A stretch of DNA of 64,000 bases, taken from contig NZ_JABWRY020000001.1 of NCBI RefSeq assembly GCF_014269205.2, positions 3,968,001 through 4,032,000 on the forward strand, read 5' to 3'. This document shows positions 25,007-33,306 of the stretch, one piece after another. Each line of letters opens with the position of its first letter. The first letter of the stretch is position 1. The notes beneath the pieces are model-generated. The model did no database searches. It was not told the DNA's origin and worked only from the letters and a program-made list of their open reading frames with translations. The stretch comes from Pseudomonas kermanshahensis (GTDB lineage: Bacteria; Pseudomonadota; Gammaproteobacteria; Pseudomonadales; Pseudomonadaceae). Both the position numbers and the translations under genes were made by a program.

Positions 25007-28000
25007 ATGGCGCGCCTTCTCGCCCGGCTGTTACTCGCCCTGGTGCTGTTCAGCGCTGGGGCCCAGGCCAACCACCACAGCGCGTCTGCCTACGCGCTGC
25101 TGGCACGCTCACCGGCAAAACCAGCTCCGCTTTCGCTCACGCCCCAACAACACCAGTGGCTCGAAAGCCGTCACGAGCTGGTGCTGGGCACTTCAGCACC
25201 CGACTACCCGCCTTTCGACATCACCAGTGGCGGGCGTGACTATCAAGGTCTCACCGCCGAATATGCCAACCTGATCGGCCTTGCCTTGCAGTTGCCGGTA
25301 CGCGTGCTGCGCTTTTCAAACCGGCAGGCTGCCGTCGATGCACTCAAACGCGGCGACATCGACCTGCTCGGCAGTGCCAATGGCTATGAGGCAACCACGG
25401 ACGGCTTGGCACTTTCGCACCCTTATGCCGTTGACCAGCCAGTGCTGGTTACCCGTGAAAATGAAGGCCGCGCACTGGACATGGGCCTGGAAGACATGCG
25501 CCTGGGCATGCTCTACCACTACCTGCCAAGGCAGGAGGTTGGCAGCGCCTACCCGAAAGCCCATCTGCTGGCGTTCGGCTCGTCTTCCCAAGCCTTGAAT
25601 GCCGTGGCATTTGGCCAGGCCGACGTGTTCATCGGCGACACCATCTCCACCCACTATCAACTCAACCGCGGCCACCTGCCTGGCCTGCGCATTGCCAATT
25701 TCAGCAAGCACGAAGCCATCGGTTTCAGCTTTGCCGTGCGCCAGCAGGACACCCTGCTGATGGAGCTGGTGAACGCCATACTCGACAGCCAGCCGGCCAC
25801 CTTGCGCACCAGCATCTTCAAACGCTGGAGTGCAGGCAGCGACCTGCTGTTGACCGACCGCAAGCTGCAGTTGACGGAGACTGAAGAATTCTGGCTGCAA
25901 CGCCACCCCGTCATGCGCGTGGCGATCGACGACACGGCAGCCCCGGTGTCCTTCTTCGACAGTTCGGGCTATTTCAGGGGCATCACTGCCGACCTGCTGG
26001 AGCTCATCCGCCTGCGCACCGGCCTGCGCTTCGAGGTGCAGCGTGCCAGCGGTATCGCCGACATGATCGCCCGACTCAAGGACGGCCGGGCGGATGTGAT
26101 TGCGGCGCTCACCACGGATGGCGTAGCCAAGCAGACCCTGCAAATCAGCCGCCCCTACCTGGACAGCGTCTATGTACTGGTCAGCCTCGCTGACAAGGGG
26201 CAATTCGCCACCCTGGAACAGCTGAAGGACCGACGGGTCGCGATTACCCGATACAGCGCGATGGACCTGATGCTCTCCACGCGCTATCCGCGCATTGGCC
26301 GGATCGAAACCGAGAGCACCTTCTATTCCATCGCCTTGCTCAAAAGCGGCGCTGTCGATGCCATGATCACCACCTTGATCGATGCCAACCATGCCGTGGC
26401 CGCCAACCCCGACCTGGTCATACGCACCACGGTCGGCAGCGAGCCTGCCAGCTACGCCATGGCAGCCAGCGACCAGTCGCCGACGCTCGTCTCGATTCTG
26501 GACAAAGCACTGTTGAGCATTTCGCCGGAAGAACTGGGGGTGATCAATAACCGCTGGCGTGGCTACAGCTTGCATGACGACAGCACCTGGCAGAAATTTC
26601 GCCGGCTTGCCTGGCAAGTGCTGCTGGGCACGGCGCTTCTGTTGCTGCTGGCACTGATCTGGAATGCCCGCCTGCGCCTGCAGATCAGGCAGCGGCAAAG
26701 CGCCGAGCGGGCATTGAACGACCAGCTGGCGTTCATGCGCGCGCTGCTCAACGGCACCCCCCACCCCATGTATGTGCGTGACCGTGAGGGCTGCCTGCAA
26801 AGCTGCAACGACAGTTACCTGGAGGCTGTACAGGCCTGTAACGAGGAAGTCATGGGCAAGCACCTGGAAGAAAGCCTGTTCGCTGACCGCGAGCAGACCC
26901 GCCAGATCCACGCTGACTACCTGCAGGTCATGGCGGCAGGCACCCCGCTGATCATCGATCGCCCCTTGCGGGTCAAAGGCCGGGAAATGACCATCTACCA
27001 CTGGATACTGCCGTACCGTGACTCGCTGGGCGAGGTACAAGGCATCATCGGCGGCTGGATCGATATCAGTGACCGTCGCCAACTGGTGCTGGAGCTGCGC
27101 CAGGCCAAGCAGCAAGCCGAGGATGCCAACCGTGCCAAGAGCACGTTCCTGGCCACCATCAGCCATGAAATTCGCACCCCGATGAACGCGGTCATCGGCA
27201 TGCTGGAGCTGGCCGTCAAACGCGCCGACCAAGGGCGGGTGGACCGCTCAGCGCTGGAGCTGGCCCATCACTCGGCCAAGGACCTGTTGGGGTTGATTGG
27301 TGACATCCTCGACATCGTGCGCATCGAATCCGGGCACCTGTCACTCGCGCCAGAACCGGTCGACCTGGCGGCACTGGTCGAGTCGGTGGGGCGCATTTTC
27401 GATGGCCAGGCACGGCAGAAAGGCCTGGCGCTGGAAGTGATCATCGAGCCATCGGCCCGCTGCCATGCATTGCTCGACCCGCTGCGCTTCAAGCAGGTGC
27501 TGTGCAACCTGGTCAACAACGCCATCAAGTTTACCGAGCATGGCCAGGTGCGCATCTGCGTCTGTTTGCATGACGAAGGCACGCCCTCCTCCCCGATGCT
27601 CGAACTGGAGGTGCGTGACAGCGGCATCGGCATTCACGCCGATGACCTGCAGCGCCTGTTCAACCCCTTCATCCAGGCCAACCCGCACAGCCCGGGTGCC
27701 CGCGCAGGGACCGGGCTTGGGCTGGCCATCTGCCGAACCCTCTGCGACATGATGGGCGGCACCTTGACGATCAAAAGCCTGGAGGATGTTGGCACCCAGG
27801 TTCGTCTTAAGATGCCTTTGCAAACCGTCAGCGCCGTGTCGGTCGGGCTGCCGGTTATCGAGAACGTCGACGTGCCCGATCCACGCTTGAATGTGCTGGT
27901 GATCGACGACCACCCCGCCAACCTGCAGTTGATGGCCCAGCAGCTGAGCTACCTGGGCCTTGGCCATACGTGCGCCAGAGATGGCCGCGAAGGCCTGAGC

Positions 28001-28669
28001 AGCTGGCGTGCCGGCACCTTCGATGTGCTGGTGCTCGACTGCAACATGCCACACATGAACGGCTATCAGCTGGCCAGTGCGATACGCGCTGAAGAACGGC
28101 AACGCGGGCGACCGCGCTGCACCATCCTCGGCTATACCGCCAACGCGCAACCCGAGGTCATGCGCAAGTGCCTGGATGCCGGCATGGATGACTGCCTGCT
28201 CAAACCCATCAGCCTGAGTACGCTCAGCCAGCGCCTGGCCGGCCTCAAGCCGCAGAGCCGGCAGCCGTGGCGACGCAAACCCTTTGATCTGAATGGCCTG
28301 GGCGCGATCGTCGGGCCGGACCCAAAGGACCGCGAGCGTTTTCTCACGGCGCTGCACCAGAGCCTGCGCACCGACCTGATGATCTTGATGGACCTGCCCC
28401 CCGAAGACGCGACCGCCGTTGCCGACCAGGCGCACAAGATTCTCAGTGCCGCGCGCCTGCTGGAAGCCACGCCGCTGATGGCGGCGTGCGAGGCGCTGGA
28501 AAACATGGGTTTAACAACCCCGCAACGGCAGCTAAGGCGTCAGGCGCTGGCGCGGCACATGCGCCGGGTGGACATGGCCTTGGCGGGAGAGCTTGCAGGC
28601 ACCGACGAACGTCAATCAGGAAGGCAGCCAAACGCCGAAGCTGGTAGACTGCGCGGCGATATTACCTAA
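25007..28669 (+). CDS. BvgS/EvgS-like hybrid sensor histidine kinase
   Basis: 1220 residues. Order: signal peptide (1-21); two solute-binding-protein domains (about 45-275 and 285-525) facing the periplasm; one membrane helix (about 534-555); PAS (about 575-690); HisKA with His720 in SHEIRTPMNAVIGM; HATPase with the N box near 832 and GTGLGLAI near 900; receiver with Asp1011 in LDCNMPHMNG; C-terminal Hpt with His1143 in DQAHKILSAARLL. The relay would end on the response regulator encoded just upstream. The Hpt motif lacks the usual Lys-Gly after the His, seen in BvgS as IKGGA. The ligand (probably an amino acid or small organic acid) and target genes are unknown. Confidence 0.92.
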   Translation: MARLLARLLLALVLFSAGAQANHHSASAYALLARSPAKPAPLSLTPQQHQWLESRHELVLGTSAPDYPPFDITSGGRDYQGLTAEYANLIGLALQLPVRVLRFSNRQAAVDALKRGDIDLLGSANGYEATTDGLALSHPYAVDQPVLVTRENEGRALDMGLEDMRLGMLYHYLPRQEVGSAYPKAHLLAFGSSSQALNAVAFGQADVFIGDTISTHYQLNRGHLPGLRIANFSKHEAIGFSFAVRQQDTLLMELVNAILDSQPATLRTSIFKRWSAGSDLLLTDRKLQLTETEEFWLQRHPVMRVAIDDTAAPVSFFDSSGYFRGITADLLELIRLRTGLRFEVQRASGIADMIARLKDGRADVIAALTTDGVAKQTLQISRPYLDSVYVLVSLADKGQFATLEQLKDRRVAITRYSAMDLMLSTRYPRIGRIETESTFYSIALLKSGAVDAMITTLIDANHAVAANPDLVIRTTVGSEPASYAMAASDQSPTLVSILDKALLSISPEELGVINNRWRGYSLHDDSTWQKFRRLAWQVLLGTALLLLLALIWNARLRLQIRQRQSAERALNDQLAFMRALLNGTPHPMYVRDREGCLQSCNDSYLEAVQACNEEVMGKHLEESLFADREQTRQIHADYLQVMAAGTPLIIDRPLRVKGREMTIYHWILPYRDSLGEVQGIIGGWIDISDRRQLVLELRQAKQQAEDANRAKSTFLATISHEIRTPMNAVIGMLELAVKRADQGRVDRSALELAHHSAKDLLGLIGDILDIVRIESGHLSLAPEPVDLAALVESVGRIFDGQARQKGLALEVIIEPSARCHALLDPLRFKQVLCNLVNNAIKFTEHGQVRICVCLHDEGTPSSPMLELEVRDSGIGIHADDLQRLFNPFIQANPHSPGARAGTGLGLAICRTLCDMMGGTLTIKSLEDVGTQVRLKMPLQTVSAVSVGLPVIENVDVPDPRLNVLVIDDHPANLQLMAQQLSYLGLGHTCARDGREGLSSWRAGTFDVLVLDCNMPHMNGYQLASAIRAEERQRGRPRCTILGYTANAQPEVMRKCLDAGMDDCLLKPISLSTLSQRLAGLKPQSRQPWRRKPFDLNGLGAIVGPDPKDRERFLTALHQSLRTDLMILMDLPPEDATAVADQAHKILSAARLLEATPLMAACEALENMGLTTPQRQLRRQALARHMRRVDMALAGELAGTDERQSGRQPNAEAGRLRGDIT

Positions 28670-28681
28670 GAGGATTGTTTC

Positions 28682-29026
28682 ATGGCCACTAACCGCTCCC
28701 GTCGCCTGCGCAAAAAGCTGTGTGTCGACGAGTTTCAGGAATTGGGCTTCGAGCTGAACCTGGACTTCAAGGAAGATCTGGATGACCAGGCAATCGATGC
28801 ATTCCTCGATGCCTTCCTGGAAGAAGCCATGGACGCCAATGGCCTCGACTACGTAGGCGGTGACGATTTCGGCCTGGTGTGCTCGGCCAAACGCGGTTCG
28901 GTCAGCGAAGAACAACGCGCTGCCGTCGAAGCCTGGCTCAAAGGCCGTGGCGAACTGACCAAGATCGAAGTCAGCCCACTGCTCGACGCCTGGTATCCGG
29001 ACAAGCCGATCAACGCGGCTGAGTGA
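28682..29026 (+). CDS. yggL: YggL-family ribosome-associated protein (DUF469)
   Basis: 114 residues with AGAGGATTGTTTC before the ATG. Family marks are RRLRKKLCVDEFQELGFEL at the N-terminus, FLDAFLEEAMDANGLDYVGG in the middle and LKGRGELTKIEVSPL near the end. YggL proteins have been found on the 50S subunit; the precise role is unsettled. It is only 12 bp after the hybrid kinase gene but has its own terminator behind, so it may be the last gene of that transcript or have its own promoter. Confidence 0.93.
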   Translation: MATNRSRRLRKKLCVDEFQELGFELNLDFKEDLDDQAIDAFLDAFLEEAMDANGLDYVGGDDFGLVCSAKRGSVSEEQRAAVEAWLKGRGELTKIEVSPLLDAWYPDKPINAAE

Positions 29027-29058
29027 TACCTGCGCGGTACCCAGCGGCTTGAACGCTG

Positions 29059-29088
29059 AAAAGGCCACCCTTTGCGGTGGCCTTTTTT
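29059..29088 (+). terminator. Intrinsic terminator of yggL
   Basis: AAAAGGCCACC and GGTGGCCTTTTTT form a stem with loop CTTTGC and a run of six T, 33 bp after the yggL stop. Confidence 0.92.
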
Positions 29089-29223
29089 GTGGGTGGCGTT
29101 TTCCGTCGAACGTGGCCCATCGTGGCTACGCTTGGGGCATAATGCGCGTTCTATTACGTTCTGGGGCCATCATCTCTTACAGCCCCAATGTCCTTTTCCC
29201 TCGCCGCAGGGTATTTACTGAAT

Positions 29224-30681
29224 ATGATCAAAACGCTCCGTCCCCTCGTTCTAGCCGGCCTGCTGCTGCCCTTCGCCTTGCCTAGCCAGGCCGCCGCCGT
29301 CAATACCAGCCTGCCGCCCAAGGTGCAGCAGGCGCTGAAAGCCAACAAATTGCAGGACACCGCGCTGTCGCTGGTGATGCTGCCGCTGGATGGGCCTGGC
29401 ACGGCGACGGTGTTCAATGCCGATGTGTCGGTGAACCCGGCCTCGACCATGAAACTGGTCACCACCTACGCGGCTCTGGAACTGCTCGGGCCGACCTTCC
29501 AGTGGAAGACCGAGTTCTACACCGACGGCACCCTGAGCAACGGTGTGCTCAACGGCAACCTGTACCTCAAAGGTGGCGGCGACCCGAAGCTGAACATGGA
29601 AAAACTTTGGCTGCTGATGCGTGACCTGCGCGCCAACGGCGTGCGCACCATCACCGGTGACCTGGTGCTGGACCGTAGCCACTTCGTGCAGCCTAACCTG
29701 CCGCAGTTCAACGATGACGGCGGTGACGTCAACAAGCCCTTCCTGGTCAAACCCGACTCACTGCTGGTCAACCTCAAGGCACTGCGCTTCGTTGCCCGCA
29801 ACGATGGTGGCAAGGTGACGATCGCGGTCGAACCGCCGATTGCCAACATCCGCATCGACAACCAGGTCAAAGCCGTGGCGTCCAAGCAGTGCACCGGTGA
29901 CGTGCGCTACAACCCTGTGCAACAGGCCGATGGTGTCAGCGTGGTGGTCAGCGGCCAGCTGGGTGATGGCTGCAACTCGCAGACCTATCTGTCGCTGCTC
30001 GATCACCCGGCCTACGCCGCCGGTGCCGTGCGGGCGATCTGGAACGAGCTGGGTGGCAGCATTCAGGGCAGCGACCGCGTCGAGAACGTCCCGAAGAGCG
30101 CACGCCTGCTGGCACGGGCCTTCTCGCCTGATCTGGTGGAAGTGATCCGCGACATCAACAAATACAGCAACAACACCATGGCCCAGCAGCTGTTCCTCAG
30201 CCTGGGCGCGCAGTTCCGTACCGATGCCGATGGCGATGACGCCCGCGCGGCGCAACGTGTAGTGCGTCAGTGGTTGGCGAAAAAGGGCATCACCGCGCCA
30301 CACCTGGTGATGGAAAACGGCTCTGGCCTGTCGCGCGCCGAGCGGGTCAGCACCCGCGAGATGGCGGCGCTGCTCCAGGCCGCTTGGAAGAGCCCCTACT
30401 CCGCCGAGTTCATCAGTTCGATGCCGCTGGTGGGCATGGACGGCACCATGCGCAAGCGCCTGAAACGTACGGCAATGACCGGTGAAGGCCATATCAAGAC
30501 CGGCACGTTGAACACCGTGCGCGCCATCGCGGGATTCAGCCGTGATAGCAATGGGCATACCTGGGCAGTGGCGGCGATTTTGAACGACCCGAAACCGTGG
30601 GGGGCATCGCAGGTGCTGGACCAGGTGCTATTGGACCTGTATCGCCAGCCGAAGCTGGGTGCGAGCGCTGCGGCCAACTGA
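29224..30681 (+). CDS. dacB: D-alanyl-D-alanine carboxypeptidase/endopeptidase (PBP4, DacB)
   Basis: 485 residues from the ATG at 29224, giving a clean Sec signal peptide (MIKTLRPLVLAGLLLPFALP, cleavage near AQA/SQA around 25); the longer frame from 29188 adds 12 residues in front of it. Active-site motifs of the S13 peptidases are SxxK in NPASTMKLVTTYAAL near 63, SxN in YSNNTMAQQL near 313 and KTG in GHIKTGTLNTV near 425. A large insert between SxxK and SxN is normal for PBP4. It trims or cuts peptidoglycan cross-links in the periplasm. Confidence 0.95.
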   Translation: MIKTLRPLVLAGLLLPFALPSQAAAVNTSLPPKVQQALKANKLQDTALSLVMLPLDGPGTATVFNADVSVNPASTMKLVTTYAALELLGPTFQWKTEFYTDGTLSNGVLNGNLYLKGGGDPKLNMEKLWLLMRDLRANGVRTITGDLVLDRSHFVQPNLPQFNDDGGDVNKPFLVKPDSLLVNLKALRFVARNDGGKVTIAVEPPIANIRIDNQVKAVASKQCTGDVRYNPVQQADGVSVVVSGQLGDGCNSQTYLSLLDHPAYAAGAVRAIWNELGGSIQGSDRVENVPKSARLLARAFSPDLVEVIRDINKYSNNTMAQQLFLSLGAQFRTDADGDDARAAQRVVRQWLAKKGITAPHLVMENGSGLSRAERVSTREMAALLQAAWKSPYSAEFISSMPLVGMDGTMRKRLKRTAMTGEGHIKTGTLNTVRAIAGFSRDSNGHTWAVAAILNDPKPWGASQVLDQVLLDLYRQPKLGASAAAN

Positions 30682-30683
30682 GG

Positions 30684-30799
30684 GTAGGAGCGGCCTTGGG
30701 TCGCGAAAGGGCTGCGCAGCGGCCCCCTTGATCCCACTCTTAACACATTAAGTGCGGGGGCCGCGTTGCGGCCCTTTCGCGACGCAAGGCCGCTCCTAC
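30684..30799. repeat. REP pair (class D)
   Basis: The outer arms GTAGGAGCGGCCTTGGGTCG and the complement of the matching right arm border 30684-30799; inner GGGCCGC-type arms are imperfect. The same class is at 52872-52992. It separates convergent dacB and the cyclase gene and is the only likely transcription barrier there. Confidence 0.85.
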
Positions 30800-30806
30800 A
30801 CGACGC

Positions 30807-33212
30807 TCAGGTCAACTCCGCTTCGACCCGGTCCCGTCCTGCCTGCTTGGCCGCATACACCCCGGCATCCGCCCGCAACAGCAACGCGTCAGCCCCCTCC
30901 CCTGGCCGCCAGCCCGCCACACCAAAGCTCGCCGTGACCTCGCCCACGCCCTCGATCGGGACGTTGCGCACGCTTTGCCACAGCTCAAGCGCCAGCAACC
31001 GCGCCTGCTCGGCATCGCTGCCTGGGCACAGCACCATGAACTCTTCCCCTCCCAACCGGCAGAACACGTCGGTTCGCCGCAGGCGATGGCCGATGCGCTG
31101 GCACAGGCTGCGCAGCACCAGGTCGCCCACCGCATGGCCGAACTGGTCGTTGATGCGCTTGAAGTGATCGATATCGAGCATGATCACCGCCAGCGCCAGG
31201 CCATCGCGCTGGGCGCGGTCCAGCTCGGCCTTGAGCCGCTCCTGGAAATAGCGCCGGTTATGGATACCGGTCAGTGAATCGGTCACCGACAGGGCACGCA
31301 ACTCCTCCTCCACCCCCTTGAGGTCGGAGATGTCGGTCAGGTAGCCATGCCACAAGGTACATCCCGCCTCACCCACCTCCGGGGTCGCCTCGCCACGCAC
31401 CCAGCGCAACCCCGCCTGCGGCAGGCACACCCGGTATTCTTCGCGCCACGGCGTAAGGTGGGCGGCGGAATAGCCCACCGAACGGCGCACGCGCTCCAGG
31501 TCATCGGGATGAATGCGCTCGAACACCACCGTGGCATCCTCACGCAACTGCTGCAGGTCGACCTCATAAATGTCGTAGAGGCCTTTGCTGGCATACGGGA
31601 AGCAGGAATGGCCATTGGCATCCAGGCGGTACTGGTAGATGCCGCCCGGCACTTCGGCACTGAGTTTTTCCAGCAGCCGGTCACGCGCGGCCAGCGCCTC
31701 GTGCACCCGGCGCCGCTCGGTGACGTCGATGCAGATGGCCAGGTAGCCAACCCACAACCCTTGTTCATCGAGCATGGCGGTGACCAGCATGTTGGCCACA
31801 AGGTGACTGCCATCGGTGCGTACCAAGGTCCACTCGCCAGGCTCTTCACCCCTTTCCTGCACCGTTTCGGCAAACATGGCCTGGCCGCCGGCAATGTGGC
31901 GCCCGTAGCGCAAGCTCAAGGCGTGGGCGCGCTGGCTGAGTTCGTCGGGCAACACCAGGTCCTCGAGGCGCAAATGGCCGATCGCCTCGTTGGCCGAATA
32001 GCCGAGCATGCGCTCGGCACCGGCATTGAAGGTGCTGACCACCCCCTTGAGGTTGGTGGCGATGATCGCCACCTGGGTCGCTGCATCAAGCACGCTGCGC
32101 AACTGGTTGTGGGTGCCGCGCAAGGACTGCTCGCTGACCCGCAGTTCGGCCGTGCGCTGCTCGACCAGGGTCAAGGCGCGCTGGCGCTGGCTGAACAGGT
32201 TGTAGAGCAAGGCACTGAGCAGCACGCTCAACAGCCCACCCAACAGGCCGACGGTCAGTGCAGCCGAAGAGTGATTGGCCTTCAGAAAAGCCTGGCTCGG
32301 CCGAATGAGCAACTGGAAAGGGTGATCGGCCAAGTACAACAACTGGCTGCTGGCCAGGGCCAGGGGCGCGGCCTCATTTCGTGAGTCGAACACCACTTCA
32401 GGTCCTTTCAGCCCGGACGGGTCTTCGATACGCACGACCAGGTTGTCATCGGCCGCCGCCGGCAGGCCATCGCTGATGAGATCGCGCAGGTTGAGCAACG
32501 CCATCACATAGCCCACCGCCGCGCCTTGGGGGGCGGCGTCGGAGAACACCGGTGCCACCATCAACAGGCCGCGTGCATCCGCTGCCGGCCGAACAGCGCC
32601 AGTCTCCGATATGGCCAGAGGCTCCGACACCGCCATGCTGCCAGGTTCCAACGCACGCGCCAGGGTGGCCTGCGGCGCACCTTTGCCAGCCAGGTCAAGC
32701 CCGTAAGGAAGCGCAGGCGCGTCTGTCGACTGGGTGAAGCGCACAGGAAAGTAGTGATCACGCAGGGGCGCCGGTTGCCAAGCGCCCTGTGCATCCTGAT
32801 CGCGGATCACATAGTTCTGGCCCAACCAGGTAGCGGTGCTGTGCTCGAATTCGGCGCGCTGCGCGGCCTCGACCCGCGGCGCCCAAGCGTAAGCCAGGGT
32901 GCGGCGCAACAAGGGCCGTGCGTAGCCCTCGAATTCGCGGGGGGTAACCTCGTTGGAGAAGCTGAAAAACCGCCGCAGCCCGTCCAGGCGCTGCTGCTGA
33001 TCGTCAAAGCGCTCAGCGATGCGGCTGAAGCGCTCGCTGGCCAGCAACTCGAAGCGCTGGCGCAACTGCTGCTTGTAGAACGCCTGCGCGGCAAGGGCCA
33101 GGATGGCCGACAACAGGCAGCCGGCCACCAATGCCACCAGCGCCACCGCCCACGCGGACACGCCTTCGGTGCACAGGCCAAGCAACCTCGCACGCACGCC
33201 AAACTTGGACAT
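30807..33212 (-). CDS. Membrane diguanylate cyclase (CHASE-PAS-PAS-GGDEF)
   Basis: 801 residues. TM1 at about 22-44 and TM2 at about 312-335 enclose a periplasmic CHASE-type domain (YAWAPRVEAAQRAEFE near 110 is typical). Two PAS/PAC units follow (about 370-490 and 505-625), with the PAC end YLAICIDVTERRRVHE and YLTDISDLKGVEEEL. The GGDEF domain (about 635-795) has DSLTGIHNRRYF, the active loop LGGEEF near 720 and an intact inhibitory site RRTD five residues before it. No EAL domain is present. It is predicted to make c-di-GMP in response to a periplasmic signal, with product inhibition. ATG at 33212. Confidence 0.92.
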   Translation of the reverse strand: MSKFGVRARLLGLCTEGVSAWAVALVALVAGCLLSAILALAAQAFYKQQLRQRFELLASERFSRIAERFDDQQQRLDGLRRFFSFSNEVTPREFEGYARPLLRRTLAYAWAPRVEAAQRAEFEHSTATWLGQNYVIRDQDAQGAWQPAPLRDHYFPVRFTQSTDAPALPYGLDLAGKGAPQATLARALEPGSMAVSEPLAISETGAVRPAADARGLLMVAPVFSDAAPQGAAVGYVMALLNLRDLISDGLPAAADDNLVVRIEDPSGLKGPEVVFDSRNEAAPLALASSQLLYLADHPFQLLIRPSQAFLKANHSSAALTVGLLGGLLSVLLSALLYNLFSQRQRALTLVEQRTAELRVSEQSLRGTHNQLRSVLDAATQVAIIATNLKGVVSTFNAGAERMLGYSANEAIGHLRLEDLVLPDELSQRAHALSLRYGRHIAGGQAMFAETVQERGEEPGEWTLVRTDGSHLVANMLVTAMLDEQGLWVGYLAICIDVTERRRVHEALAARDRLLEKLSAEVPGGIYQYRLDANGHSCFPYASKGLYDIYEVDLQQLREDATVVFERIHPDDLERVRRSVGYSAAHLTPWREEYRVCLPQAGLRWVRGEATPEVGEAGCTLWHGYLTDISDLKGVEEELRALSVTDSLTGIHNRRYFQERLKAELDRAQRDGLALAVIMLDIDHFKRINDQFGHAVGDLVLRSLCQRIGHRLRRTDVFCRLGGEEFMVLCPGSDAEQARLLALELWQSVRNVPIEGVGEVTASFGVAGWRPGEGADALLLRADAGVYAAKQAGRDRVEAELT

Positions 33213-33306
33213 ACACCCATCTCGTCACGTCAGCGTCCTGCGGATTATCTTGCCCTGGCATCAGTTATAGCTATTGGCCACTAGCTGCGCAATGTACCTC
33301 GTCGCC

